Under the pieces are notes generated by a model. That model was not told where the DNA came from, searched no databases, and saw only the letters and a list, made by a program, of their open reading frames with translations. Both the position numbers and the translations under genes were made by a program. Shown in pieces: positions 1-10,300 of a stretch of 64,000 bases of DNA (position 1 is the stretch's first letter; each line of letters opens with the position of its first letter). The stretch covers positions 1 through 64,000 of the forward strand of contig CANQGK010000002.1 of assembly GCA_947623175.1 (NCBI GenBank). Reading direction: 5' to 3'. This DNA is from an uncultured Clostridia bacterium. GTDB lineage: Bacteria; Bacillota; Clostridia; Oscillospirales; Acutalibacteraceae.

Positions 1-2
1 CT

Positions 3-26
3 GTCCGGCGCTGGGGAACGCCGGAC
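3..26. other. Hairpin at the left edge
   Basis: GTCCGGCG (3-10) and CGCCGGAC (19-26) form a perfect 8-bp stem with an 8-nt loop. The run of six T follows only 12 nt later, so it is a poor intrinsic terminator. It lies just before the point where the YIP1-like gene loses its N-terminal half, so it may mark a rearrangement or an assembly junction. Confidence 0.4.
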
Positions 27-83
27 GGGAACGGCAAAATTTTTTACACTTCTATTGCTTCTTTATCTCACACAAGATAAACC

Positions 84-482
84 GTGGGGCTTGTTTTGCT
101 CTGGTCTGTTTCGAATTGGCTGGTATGCTCCATGTTCAGCGGTAAGGGCAGATTTAAAGAAGTATTTATAGCTACCGTATATTCGCTTATTCCCCTTATT
201 TTATACCTGTTTATATACGTGGCGCTTTCTCACGTACTGCCGCTTGCCGGTGTCGGATTTTTAAACGCATTGCTTAAGGTCGTATGGATTTACACCTTCT
301 TCCTTTTGAGCGTTGCTCTGATGACGGTACACGAGTATGACTTTTTCAAGCTCCTGCTTACGAGTGTCGTGGTACTGTTCTTAATGATTATTATCGTATT
401 TATTTTGTTTATGTTCTATATGTTCTTCGGTCAGGTTGTGGATTTTGTTTACGGAATTTACGATGAAATAGCCTTTAGATAG
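84..482 (+). CDS. YIP1-family membrane protein, N-terminally truncated
   Basis: The 132 residues are mostly hydrophobic, with about four predicted membrane spans. The segment VSNWLVCSMFSGKGRFKEVF followed by a hydrophobic stretch resembles the C-terminal half of YIP1-domain proteins, which in Firmicutes are often encoded beside DUF5696 lipoproteins and sugar ABC permeases, as here. The usual N-terminal part is missing: an in-frame TAA lies at 78-80, the only start is GTG at 84, and no ribosome site precedes it. Neither other forward frame upstream of 84 reads like the missing half. It is therefore a truncated gene, a pseudogene, or the result of a misjoined end. It ends 34 nt before the next gene, consistent with one operon. 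Confidence 0.55.
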   Translation: MGLVLLWSVSNWLVCSMFSGKGRFKEVFIATVYSLIPLILYLFIYVALSHVLPLAGVGFLNALLKVVWIYTFFLLSVALMTVHEYDFFKLLLTSVVVLFLMIIIVFILFMFYMFFGQVVDFVYGIYDEIAFR

Positions 483-516
483 CATTTTAACGTCTGAGGA
501 GTTGTGAGTTGCAGAT

Positions 517-2724
517 ATGAAATTTAAAAGATTTTTATGCTTTGTTTCTGCGTTATTTATATTGGTATCATCCTGCTCGGGCTGCGGTAAGGGCAAAAAA
601 GTTTATTCCGCCGAAAAATTCGACGCTTTAACTGCCGCCGAAAGTATTTCTTCGCAGACCGTAGCTTCCAACGAGCATTACAGACTTGATTGGAACGACG
701 AGAAAAAATGCGTGCTTTTTACCGAGCTTTCTACCGGAAAGGTATGGTCAAATATACCTTATGAGTATATGCTGGCCGGGGGCACGAGCGCCAACGTAAA
801 TTCAACCCTTAACATCAAGGTTGCGGACGCGGTATCATTGCAGCTTACCGATCTTCGCGCTTCCTCCGAGGCGGTGGAAAACGGACGCGTATTCTCCGAA
901 AACATAGAAAACGGCGTACGGATCACCTATTGTTTCGACCGGTACGAAATTGCCGTTCCGGTTGAGTACGTTTTGCGGGATGATTCGCTTGCGGTCACTA
1001 TAGATACCCCGAAAATCCGTGAAGGCGATTCCTATATGCTCGTATCGGTTTCCTTGGCGCCCTTTCTTTGCTCGGCGCGCAACAGCGACGAAAATTCCTA
1101 TTTGCTTGTCCCCGCCGGAAGCGGAGCGCTTATGTACGCAAAGGAGACGCCCGAGCTCGAACGCAGCTATACGGGCGAGGTCTACGGCTCGGACGCCACC
1201 CGGCCCATAACCGAAAGCCTTGCAAACGAGCAAGCGGTACGCATGCCGGTTTTCGGCGCCAAGGACAAGGAAAGCGCTGTTGTCGGAATTATAGAGAAAA
1301 ATGCAGGCTCGGCATTTTTGGAAGCGCTGGCGGGCAATCCCCGAACCGGATATTCTACGGTTTATCCTACCTTTTATGTGCGCGGATACGACATATTCGA
1401 CAAAAGCGCCTATAAGCGAATGACCGACGATTTGGTACGCGTTTCCGACTCGATTTCCAAAGAAAGTATAACCGTAGGATATTATCCGCTGACAAAGGAC
1501 GACGCCGATTATAACGGCATGGCAAAGTGTTATCGCCGCTATTTACAGAAAAACGGCTTAACAAAGGCGGAAAATTCTGCAAATTCCGCCTACAGTATAA
1601 CGATTTCGGGCGGAGTGCTTACCACCTCGTTGATTTTGGGAATACCCAAAAAGACACTTAAGACGATGACCTCCTTTTCGGATGCGAAGGCAATTATAGA
1701 CGATTTGGTTAAAACGACCGAAGTTTCGCCGGTTGTGCGCCTGCAGGGTTTCGGCGACAGCGGCATTAACCCCGGCAGGGTAGCCGGCGGATTTAACTTT
1801 TCGTCAAAATTAGGCTCGAATAAAGAGCGCAGGGCGCTCGAGGAGGCTTGCAAAGAGAGCGGAGTTTCCCTGTTTTACGATTTCGATTTGGTAAATTACT
1901 CAAAATCCGGCGGCGGATTTTCCTATATGAGCGACTGTGCCAAGACCGCGATTTACAAAGCGGCGGAGCAGTATCCGATTACCACACCGCTGCGAAGCTT
2001 CGACGATACGGCGCCCTACCGCATTCTCGGCAGGGAGAAGCTCGGCGAAGCGGTGGAAAAGCTTATAAAAACGGCGGAAAAGAAAAAAATAAACAATATT
2101 TCCCTTACTTCGTTGGGGCAGACCGCCTACTCGGATTATTCGAATTACCGTTATATAGCGAAAGGTAAAATCGAGGAAGATATAAAAGCCGATTTTAAAT
2201 CCTTAAAATCCAAAAATCTTACCGTGGCTTCGGGCGCAAACGCCTACGCGGCTGTCGACGCCGACCTTGTGTTCGGCGCGCCTTACGACAACGGCGCTTA
2301 CAACGCATTTGATGAGGAAATACCCTTTTACGCTATGGTATTTCGCGGCTTGCGTCCGCTTTACGCGGATGCGCTTAATTTGGAGGCCGATAAAAATTCG
2401 GCTGTTATGAAAGCGGCTGTAGGCGGTATGGGATTGGGATTTTCGGTAATCGGGAATTTTGATATCAGCTATACCGAAACCGGCACCAAGCTGTACGGAC
2501 AGGTGTACGAGGATAATAAGTCATTTATAAAAGAGACGGTGGCGGATTATCTGCAGTTTTACGAGGCGGTTAAAAACGCGCCGATCGATTCTTACGCCAT
2601 GGCAGACGACAACATCAGCAAAACGACCTTCGAAAACGGAGTCGTGCTTTACGCAAATCATTCCGAAAAGACGGTAAAATCGCCGCTCGGAAATATTGAG
2701 GCATACGGGTATTTGTGGAAATGA
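517..2724 (+). CDS. DUF5696-like surface lipoprotein of a sugar-transport cluster
   Basis: A 735-residue secreted lipoprotein. The N-terminus has basic residues, a hydrophobic core and a lipobox VSSC with the lipidated Cys at position 20. The remaining part lacks membrane spans and should face outward. Size, lipobox, and position between a YIP1-like gene and an ABC permease match the DUF5696 proteins of Firmicutes sugar-uptake clusters, which I know only as associated proteins of unproven function; some have glycosidase-like folds. I saw no catalytic motif I could name. GAGGAG lies 15 nt before the ATG, slightly far. The stop codon overlaps the start region of the permease, so the two are probably translationally coupled. 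Confidence 0.65.
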   Translation: MKFKRFLCFVSALFILVSSCSGCGKGKKVYSAEKFDALTAAESISSQTVASNEHYRLDWNDEKKCVLFTELSTGKVWSNIPYEYMLAGGTSANVNSTLNIKVADAVSLQLTDLRASSEAVENGRVFSENIENGVRITYCFDRYEIAVPVEYVLRDDSLAVTIDTPKIREGDSYMLVSVSLAPFLCSARNSDENSYLLVPAGSGALMYAKETPELERSYTGEVYGSDATRPITESLANEQAVRMPVFGAKDKESAVVGIIEKNAGSAFLEALAGNPRTGYSTVYPTFYVRGYDIFDKSAYKRMTDDLVRVSDSISKESITVGYYPLTKDDADYNGMAKCYRRYLQKNGLTKAENSANSAYSITISGGVLTTSLILGIPKKTLKTMTSFSDAKAIIDDLVKTTEVSPVVRLQGFGDSGINPGRVAGGFNFSSKLGSNKERRALEEACKESGVSLFYDFDLVNYSKSGGGFSYMSDCAKTAIYKAAEQYPITTPLRSFDDTAPYRILGREKLGEAVEKLIKTAEKKKINNISLTSLGQTAYSDYSNYRYIAKGKIEEDIKADFKSLKSKNLTVASGANAYAAVDADLVFGAPYDNGAYNAFDEEIPFYAMVFRGLRPLYADALNLEADKNSAVMKAAVGGMGLGFSVIGNFDISYTETGTKLYGQVYEDNKSFIKETVADYLQFYEAVKNAPIDSYAMADDNISKTTFENGVVLYANHSEKTVKSPLGNIEAYGYLWK

Positions 2725-2741
2725 AGGCAGGGGTGAAAAAA

Positions 2742-3620
2742 GTGAGAAAAAAGCACAGAGGCGGACTTGAAGCCGACCGCGCACGGCATGGATATTTATT
2801 TGTTTTGCCATGGATAATCGGTTTGATAGTTTTCTTTATAGTACCGCTTTTCAGCTCGATTTGGTACGCCTTTTGCAAGGTGTCTATAGAGCCGGGCGGA
2901 ATTATCACCAAATTTGTAAAGCTTGAAAATTTTAAATGGCTTTTGTTTAAGGACCCCGATTTTCTTGACAGGCTGGTTTCCTCGATAGGCTATATGTTCT
3001 ATTCGTTCCCGCTTATTATCGCCTTTTCGCTTGTGGTCGCCATTATGCTTAACCGTGAATTTGTCGGCAGAGGATTTATGCGTATGCTGTTTTTCCTGCC
3101 TATAGTAATTACGGCGTCGGCAATTTTGCCGCTGTTGTCGGGCGAGGACGTTCGACTGCCGATTTTTTACGGCGACGGAAGCGACAATGCCGTTATGATT
3201 TTGGAAAAGCTTAAAATTCCGGATTTTCTTTCTTCGTTTTGTACATTCATGTTGACCTCTGCTACAAAAATCATCTACAGCTCGGCGGTGCAAATAGTCC
3301 TCTTTATCGGCGGATTGCAGAATATACCGGCGTCGCTTTACGAGGTTTCCAAAATCGAGGGCGCTAATAAATGGGAGGAATTTTGGCTTATAACCGTACC
3401 AAGCCTGAGACACGTAATTTCGCTTGTGATTATTTATACTATGATCGACCTTTTCACCAATACGGACAATTGGCTTGTACAGCGAGCCTACAATTGGATT
3501 ACCACACAGGATTACGACAAAAGCTCCTCACTTTTGTGGATGTATTTCCTGATTGTAATTATCATAATCGGCGCGATATACGCCGCATACAACAAATTTT
3601 GTATGAAAAAATGGGAATAA
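2742..3620 (+). CDS. Sugar ABC transporter permease, MalF/UgpA type
   Basis: An inner-membrane permease of a carbohydrate ABC importer, with six hydrophobic segments. The cytoplasmic EAA loop that docks on the ATPase is visible near residues 200-221 (EVSKIEGANKWEEFWLITVP). The start is ambiguous: ATG at 2721 overlaps the preceding stop, but GTG at 2742 has AGGGGTG six bases upstream and is preferred. An importer normally needs a second permease (MalG type) and a binding protein; neither follows here. They are either encoded to the left of the window or absent. The substrate cannot be read from the sequence, though the cluster points to an oligosaccharide. Confidence 0.85.
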   Translation: MRKKHRGGLEADRARHGYLFVLPWIIGLIVFFIVPLFSSIWYAFCKVSIEPGGIITKFVKLENFKWLLFKDPDFLDRLVSSIGYMFYSFPLIIAFSLVVAIMLNREFVGRGFMRMLFFLPIVITASAILPLLSGEDVRLPIFYGDGSDNAVMILEKLKIPDFLSSFCTFMLTSATKIIYSSAVQIVLFIGGLQNIPASLYEVSKIEGANKWEEFWLITVPSLRHVISLVIIYTMIDLFTNTDNWLVQRAYNWITTQDYDKSSSLLWMYFLIVIIIIGAIYAAYNKFCMKKWE

Positions 3621-3633
3621 TTGGTCAAAACCT

Positions 3634-3662
3634 TAGTCGATGTAATCTGATTGCATTGACTA
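3634..3662. repeat. Inverted repeat, half-copy of a dispersed intergenic element
   Basis: TAGTCGATGTAATC and GATTGCATTGACTA pair around a single T, with two G-U pairs. The core TGTAATCTGATTGCATTG and the following CTATA and GCAATA blocks recur at 42435-42466. It lies in the 71-nt gap between the permease and the SGNH lipoprotein. Confidence 0.6.
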
Positions 3663-3691
3663 TACGCAATATTTTTTAAGGAGATGTGAAA

Positions 3692-5323
3692 ATGAAAAAA
3701 ACGAAAAGAATATTTTCATGCTTGTTGTGCCTGATTTTACTGCTTTGCTTTTCCGCTTGCGGAGATAAAAGCGAAACGCCCGGCGATAAAAATAACACGA
3801 ATAACACGCCCGGCGACAGTATAAGCCTGCCTGCTCAAAGCGACGAGGAGGGAAACGATACGATGACCGATTCCGATATTAAACTTCCCGACGGTACGGG
3901 CGACGGAGCCGATACCGATTTTAAGGGAGAAGCTTTGAGCCCCGTCGTGCCGCAAAATAAGCCGATCACCTCAAGACCCGCTTCGTCGGGCGGCGATGAG
4001 GAAGAGAGCCATACCCATAAGTGGCAGCCGGCTACCTGCCTTGCTCCCAAAACCTGTACGATTTGCGGAGAAACAGAGGGCGAAAAGGGCAGTCACAAGT
4101 ACGAAAACGGTCGCTGTGTTTATTGCAATCAAAAGCAGCCGGCGGAAACGTATGCGGATTATATAAATTACCGCGGATATAACGAGAGCCTAAGTGGCAA
4201 CAAGTATAACGGCGCGCTCGCCAACACCTATAAAAAGCTTGCGACGAAAAAAGAGCTTAACGTGGTTTATTTCGGCGGCTCGGTAACCCTTGGCAACGGC
4301 ACTCTTTTCACTACCGGCTATAAAGAATCCTGGCGGGTGAGAATAGGCGAATGGCTTACCAATACTTTCCCGAACGTTAAAATCAATAACATCAACCGCG
4401 CTTTAGGCGACACTGCCACCACATTGGCGCTTTACCGCCTTGACCGCGACGTTCTTTCCAAAAAGCCCGATTTGCTGTTTATCGAATTTTCCATAAACGA
4501 TTTTTACGAGGACCTCAATTACACGACTTCATCCATGCAATTTGAGTCCATTATAAGAGCGGTTAAGCAGGAATTGCCCGAATGTGACATTGTGGCGGTT
4601 TTGGTTACCGAAAAATCGCTTATAGGCGACGCGCACAGCGGCACGCTTCATTTGCAGGCACAAGCGCATGAATATATTTGCAAAAAATACAATATATCCT
4701 CTATTCACGTAGGCCGCGCATTGTCGGATACGCTTTATAAAATCGGCGGCGGCAGTGTGAGCGACGAGCTTTGGTTCAAATATATCAAGGACAGTGTTCA
4801 CCCGCTTCCGGTAGGCTACGAAATTTATTACAGCGTAATCAAGGAATTTCTCGAAAACACGCTTTTGAACTCCGATTACGGAAATATCGGCGTCGTAAAG
4901 CAAAAACTGCCGACGTCGGTAAACCCGAAATTGCTTCCCACAAAAGCCGTTTACATAAACGACGACGATCCGAACGTTTCCTTCACAACCGAAGACGGCA
5001 CAATATATTTTAAGGATGAACCCTCCTCGTCCGACCATTGGGATGACGGCAATTACAAGGGCTATATCTACTTTAAAGCGGGCTCTCGCGATACCGTAAC
5101 GGTTAAATTCACCGGCACCGAGCTTGTAATGGTGGCTACGCCGCTTTCTACGAGAAACAGGTACGAATACAGCCTTGACGGCGGCAAAACGTGGACGGTA
5201 AAACAATATTCCAGAAAAAATCCGGTGCCCGTGGTAAGCGGACTTAAATCCGGCGAGCATACCGTGATAATAAGACCTGCTTTGGTAGGCGAAGTAAACG
5301 TAGACCATTTCTTTGCCCGGTAA
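3692..5323 (+). CDS. SGNH/GDSL-family esterase lipoprotein
   Basis: A 543-residue exported lipoprotein with Cys23 in CFSAC after a hydrophobic signal. An acidic and Gly-rich linker is followed by a Cys/His-rich repeat (HTHKWQPATC, CTICGETEG, CVYC) of a kind common in clostridial surface proteins. The catalytic domain shows the SGNH blocks: FGGSVTLGNG (nucleophile Ser), IEFSIND, and DSVHPLPVGY with the Asp/His pair. A beta-rich C-terminal module follows and may bind carbohydrate. SGNH enzymes on surface glycan loci commonly remove acetyl esters from polysaccharides; that role is inferred. The ATG at 3692 is chosen because AAGGAG lies eight bases upstream; the GTG at 3686 is worse. Confidence 0.85.
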   Translation: MKKTKRIFSCLLCLILLLCFSACGDKSETPGDKNNTNNTPGDSISLPAQSDEEGNDTMTDSDIKLPDGTGDGADTDFKGEALSPVVPQNKPITSRPASSGGDEEESHTHKWQPATCLAPKTCTICGETEGEKGSHKYENGRCVYCNQKQPAETYADYINYRGYNESLSGNKYNGALANTYKKLATKKELNVVYFGGSVTLGNGTLFTTGYKESWRVRIGEWLTNTFPNVKINNINRALGDTATTLALYRLDRDVLSKKPDLLFIEFSINDFYEDLNYTTSSMQFESIIRAVKQELPECDIVAVLVTEKSLIGDAHSGTLHLQAQAHEYICKKYNISSIHVGRALSDTLYKIGGGSVSDELWFKYIKDSVHPLPVGYEIYYSVIKEFLENTLLNSDYGNIGVVKQKLPTSVNPKLLPTKAVYINDDDPNVSFTTEDGTIYFKDEPSSSDHWDDGNYKGYIYFKAGSRDTVTVKFTGTELVMVATPLSTRNRYEYSLDGGKTWTVKQYSRKNPVPVVSGLKSGEHTVIIRPALVGEVNVDHFFAR

Positions 5324-5418
5324 CGGTAAACGCAATTTCCCGAAAAGTCAATCCGCAAACGGAAAATCCCGCTTATGATCATAAATTTTTAAAAAATCAA
5401 TATAAAGGAGACTTTTTT

Positions 5419-7320
5419 ATGGCAAACCAAGTAAAACGTTCATTTGGCAAAAAACTACACCGGCTGAGCAGTATGCTTCTTGCAGCGGTAATGCTTGTTT
5501 TAACCGCGTTTACAGGCGCTGTCTCAACCACCGTCGGCGCCGAAGAACCCGCTTACGGCGGCAATATAATTGTTTCGACAAACGCGCGTGCAACCAGAAA
5601 ATGCGGACAGGACGTAATATTGGAGGCAGGTAAAACCTATTATTACTCGTATTTTTATATGGACGTCACTTCAAAAAACAGTTCCGCAAGGGGTTATTTC
5701 CTTACGGGCGTTATTAAGGACGGCAACGGCACAGACGGCGGAGACGTTACTCCCACCCACACGACTTATGACGAAGAATACAACAAGGTTACTTATGAAT
5801 TTACAGCCCCCGCGGATGCTACTAAAGCGCCCGATCAGGAGGGAAAAGTAATTATGTATCTCGGTATATCCATACCGAAAAGCGGTTACGTATTTTATTT
5901 TTACTCGCCCTGCGTTTATGCGGCGGACGACGAGTCAAAAACCAACCTTTTTGAGGATGCCTCCTTTACGGGCTATACCTTAAATAAGGGAACTGAACAT
6001 GGCACCTGGTACAAACCCTATTCGGAACAACGGTCGCTTAACGCACCCGACATATGCTACAGCCGCGCTTCGCTCGAAGATATAGGCGGACTTGATTATT
6101 TTAAAAAGAGCGACTATGAGCGTTATGCGGTTATGCTTGCTCCCGACACTACCGGAATGCCTTATTTCGGTCAGTTCGTTGAGCTTGAGGTGGGCAAAAC
6201 CTACGTCTACTCAAACTACTATACCGCTCCCAATATGTATCTTTATCAACATTACTATGATAATTATGATAATAAGGATTTGAAAGATGTAGAAGGCGCC
6301 GTAACCAATCTTGACAGCGAATGGTCAAAACAAACAACCGTAATTACGGTTCCGTCTAATGAAGAATACGGCTACAGCGAAAAAAGACCTATTTATATAG
6401 GATTTCGAGGTTATAAATACGCCGAGCCCGTCTATTATTACGATTTCAGACTATACGACGTTGAAAATCCGGAGATAAATCTTTTAAACGACCCCGCATT
6501 ATATAGCGGAGGCGCCGTCGACTTTGACAAAAACGTATGGAAATCGCCCTATTATAACACCAATTTAAATACGAGCTACAGCAAGGTATCGCTCGGAGAA
6601 ATCGGCGGTAAGGACATATTTAAAAGAGCCGATTCGGAACGCTATTTGCTGAAGCTTGATCCCGCAAATACGGGCGGACCGTTTTTCGGTCAGTTCATTA
6701 CTTTGGACTCCGGAAAAAAATATACCTATTCCAACTACTTCTCACCCAATACGCAGGCTTACCAAGAGGCATATACCGTAAATCCCGATTTTTCCGGCGA
6801 TCCGACGCCGATTGCAAGCGAGTCGGCGCTTGATCCCGATTGGTCAAAGCAGAGCATTACCTTTACGGTACCCGAAGACGAGAGCGGTCATAAGCTTGTC
6901 TGGGTTGGCTTCCGCGGCGCTAAGGGCGACGCTCCGTTCTATTATTATGATTTTGAGCTTTACGAAGAGGGCAAACCTTACTTAAATTTATTAAGCGATC
7001 GGTATTTGATGGATAACGGCGCGGCAATTAATTCTGACGTTTGGAAATCGCCCTATAATACGAAGCTCAAAACCTTCTACAGCAAGGTAACTTTGGAATC
7101 GATAAATAATATCGGCGGCTTGAATTATTTTATGGCATACTCTAAAAAGTGCGACGTTACCGAAGACGGCGTCGTTGACATAAGAGATATGGTTCGTATG
7201 AAGAGATACAGCGTAGGTTCGATTGAAGTCCTGCCCAATTACAGGGGCGATCTGGACGCCGACGGCACTGTAGGCGGCGCATCCGATTTTGTGGCTTTGA
7301 AAAAAGAGCTTTTGAAATAA
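5419..7320 (+). CDS. Secreted three-module protein with C-terminal dockerin
   Basis: A 633-residue exported protein with a signal peptide ending near VGAEEP. It then carries three copies of a roughly 150-190 residue beta-rich module. Each copy has the pattern GQ..x.LE.GKTY.YSNY, a WSK..x.FTVP strand, a (V/I)GFRG turn and YYYDFxLY. The module resembles carbohydrate-binding folds, but I cannot assign a CBM family. The last 60 residues are a type I dockerin with two calcium-loop repeats (DVTEDGVVDIRDMVRMKR and DLDADGTVGGASDFVALKK), so the protein should bind a cohesin. AAAGGAG lies ten bases before the ATG. The next gene encodes a larger paralogue that replaces the dockerin with a membrane anchor. 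Confidence 0.75.
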   Translation: MANQVKRSFGKKLHRLSSMLLAAVMLVLTAFTGAVSTTVGAEEPAYGGNIIVSTNARATRKCGQDVILEAGKTYYYSYFYMDVTSKNSSARGYFLTGVIKDGNGTDGGDVTPTHTTYDEEYNKVTYEFTAPADATKAPDQEGKVIMYLGISIPKSGYVFYFYSPCVYAADDESKTNLFEDASFTGYTLNKGTEHGTWYKPYSEQRSLNAPDICYSRASLEDIGGLDYFKKSDYERYAVMLAPDTTGMPYFGQFVELEVGKTYVYSNYYTAPNMYLYQHYYDNYDNKDLKDVEGAVTNLDSEWSKQTTVITVPSNEEYGYSEKRPIYIGFRGYKYAEPVYYYDFRLYDVENPEINLLNDPALYSGGAVDFDKNVWKSPYYNTNLNTSYSKVSLGEIGGKDIFKRADSERYLLKLDPANTGGPFFGQFITLDSGKKYTYSNYFSPNTQAYQEAYTVNPDFSGDPTPIASESALDPDWSKQSITFTVPEDESGHKLVWVGFRGAKGDAPFYYYDFELYEEGKPYLNLLSDRYLMDNGAAINSDVWKSPYNTKLKTFYSKVTLESINNIGGLNYFMAYSKKCDVTEDGVVDIRDMVRMKRYSVGSIEVLPNYRGDLDADGTVGGASDFVALKKELLK

Positions 7321-7382
7321 ATTTTAATTTCAATTTTAATTTTTATTTTAATCCGCAGTATTAAAAACACATGGAGGAAAAT

Positions 7383-10300
7383 ATGAAACCGTTTGATTAT
7401 ATATTTAAGAATAAAGGACAGCGTATTGTCAGTATGCTTCTTGCGGTGCTGCTGCTTGCCTCCTCCTTGTATGCAAGCATGGTTTCGACTGTTGTCGGGG
7501 CAGAGCCGACTGCCGCGGGCAAAGTGATTGTTTCTACCAACGCGCCAGCAGGTAGACTTTGCGGACAAAATGTAACGGTAGAAGCGGGCAAGACCTATTC
7601 CTACTCTTATTATTACATGGACGTCACCGCGAAAGACAATTCCGCCGAGGAAATTATTCTTACCGGCGTTGTCAAGGACGGCAACGATAAAGACGGAGGA
7701 GCGGAAGTCACTGTCACCAAAACCACATATGACGAGAAATATTACAAGATAACCTATGAGTTTATCGCTCCCGAAAACGCCACTCCGGCGGGCGAAGGTA
7801 AGGTACAGCTGTATCTCGGTATAAAGACGCCTGCGGATAACCGTACCTATTACTTTTACTCGCCTTGCGTTTACGCGACGGACGACGAGAGCAAGACCAA
7901 CCTTTTTGAAGACGCCTCCTTTACGGGCTATACCATAAATAAGGGAACAGAGCATGGCACCTGGTACAGGCAGTATGCGGAAGCGCGGTTGCTTAACACC
8001 GGCGGCATATACTACAGCCTCGCTTGGCTCGAAGATATAGGCGGGCTCGATTATTTTAAAAAGGTAAGCGACGAACCCGCCGCGGGCAAAGTGATTGTTT
8101 CTACCAACGCGCCAGCAGGCAGACTTTGCGGACAGAACGTAGTATTGGAAGCGGGTAAAAGCTATACCTATTCTTACTACTACATGGACGTTACGGCGAA
8201 AGAAAATTTCACCGAAGAAAACTTCCTTTCGGGCGTTATCATGGACGGCAACGGCACCGATATAGGCGCCGCGGTAACGATTACGGACACGATTTACGAC
8301 GACGAATATTATAAAGTAACCTATAAATTCATAGCTCCGGCGGATGCGGAGTCTGCGGGCGAAGGTAAGGTACAGCTGTATCTCGGTATAAGAACACCGG
8401 CGGCGAACAGCGTATTTTACTTTTACTCGCCTTGCGTTTACGCGACGGACGACGAGAGCAAGACTAACCTTTTTGAGGACGCCTCCTTTACGGGCTATAC
8501 CATAAATAAGGGAAAAGAACATGGCACCTGGTACAGACAGTATTGGGACGCACGGCTGCTTAACACCGGCGGCATATACTACAGCCTCGCTTGGCTCGAA
8601 GATATAGGCGGGCTCGATTATTTTAAAAAGTCCGTGCCGGAAGTCGGCAACGTTATTTATTCAAACGGCACTCCCGCTAATCGACTTTGCGGACAGGAAG
8701 TGGTATTGGATATAGGCAAAACCTATTTCTACTCTTACTATTACGCGGGTGAAAACTTTGTTTCGGGCGTTATGAAGGACGGCAACGGCCTCGACGGCGG
8801 CGATATTACTCCCGACGACGTCGTATACGACTCCGAATATTACAAGGTAACCTATAAGTTTACCGCCCCCGCGGATGCAACCTCGGCGGGAGAGGGCAAA
8901 GTAAATCTTTATATCGGTATCAAGATCCCGTCGCCGGCGGAATGCTATTTTTATTCGCCCTGCCTTTACGCGGCGGACGACGCGGGCAAAACCAACCTCT
9001 TTACCGACGCTTCGTTTACCGGTTATACCATAAATCACGGCAACGAACCGGGTACATGGTACAGACAGTATGCGGAAGCGCGACTGCTTAACGCCGGAGA
9101 TAAAGGCAAGCATTATTTCAGCCTTAAAACGCTTGCGGAAGTCGGCGGACTCGATTTCTTTAAAAAGCCCGATTCGGCGCGGTATGCGCTTAAGCTTGCC
9201 CCGAATTCTACGGGCATGCCGTTTTTCGGGCAAATTATTGAGCTTGAGGCGGGCGAAACCTACGTATTTTCGAACTATTATTTGCCGGGTACCGAGTGTT
9301 ACCAGTTTGTATACGCCGTAGCGGAGAATTTTGTGGGCGAGCCGACGGAAATTGAGCCCGACAATATCTTTGAAGACTACGTATGGTCCAAAAAGAGCAC
9401 TGAATTTACCGTGCCCGACGATCCGAGCGGCAAAAAGGTGATCTGGGTAGGCTTCCGCGGATATAAAGTTTCGCAAAATCTTTATTTTATTGATTTTGAG
9501 CTTTACAAAAAGGACGAGCCGGGGGTTAATCTTTTAAAGGATCCCACCCTTATTAACGAAGAATTGACCGTATGGAAATCGCCCTATAACGACGATATAA
9601 AGACGAGCTACAGCAAGGTGACCCTTGACTCGATAGGCGGCATGGATATATTCAAAAAGCCGCCCATGGTATTAAGCCTCGCGCCCAATACGGCGGGCAC
9701 GCCCTATTTCGGTCAGCAGGTTTCCTTAGAGCCGGGCAAAACTTATGTATTTTCGAATTACCGTACGCCTTATACGGACCCGAATATCAAGGTATTTCTC
9801 GGCGGCACTCAAACCGAAGTGGAATGCGAATACATCGACGAAGACGAATGGTCAAGACGCAAGGCGATATTCACCGTTCCCGCGGACGCTCCCGCAGATC
9901 CGCTACTAAACGGCAAAAGGCTTATTTGGGTGGGTATTTGCGGTTACGCTTCGACAAATGCGCTCTATTATTACGACTTTAAGCTTTGTGAACAGTCAAG
10001 TCCCGACGATAATCTTTTGAGCGATACGGATTTACTCGAAAACGGCGCGAGCATTAACAAAAGCGTATGGAAAACGCCCGACGGCAAGGATGTAAGCGAC
10101 GCTTACGGAAAGATATCGCTTGCCTCTCTTGACGGCGGAACGGATTACTTTAAGCGGGTTGTCTGGACAGATCCCGCCGCGCTTATGCTCGACATCGGTG
10201 TAAGCGGTCAGCCGTTTTTCGGTCAGAACGTATCCTTAAAAGCGGGCAAAACCTACATATTTTCGAATTACTTTACGCCCTACACTCCGGCTAACCAAAA

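Noticed and set aside
7239-8522. Long minus-strand open frame (427 codons) opposite the surface repeat proteins
   Set aside because: It is antisense to well-supported modules, spans the gap and parts of two genes, has no ribosome site and its product is low-complexity and Arg/Val-rich. It is a by-product of the repeated coding sequence.
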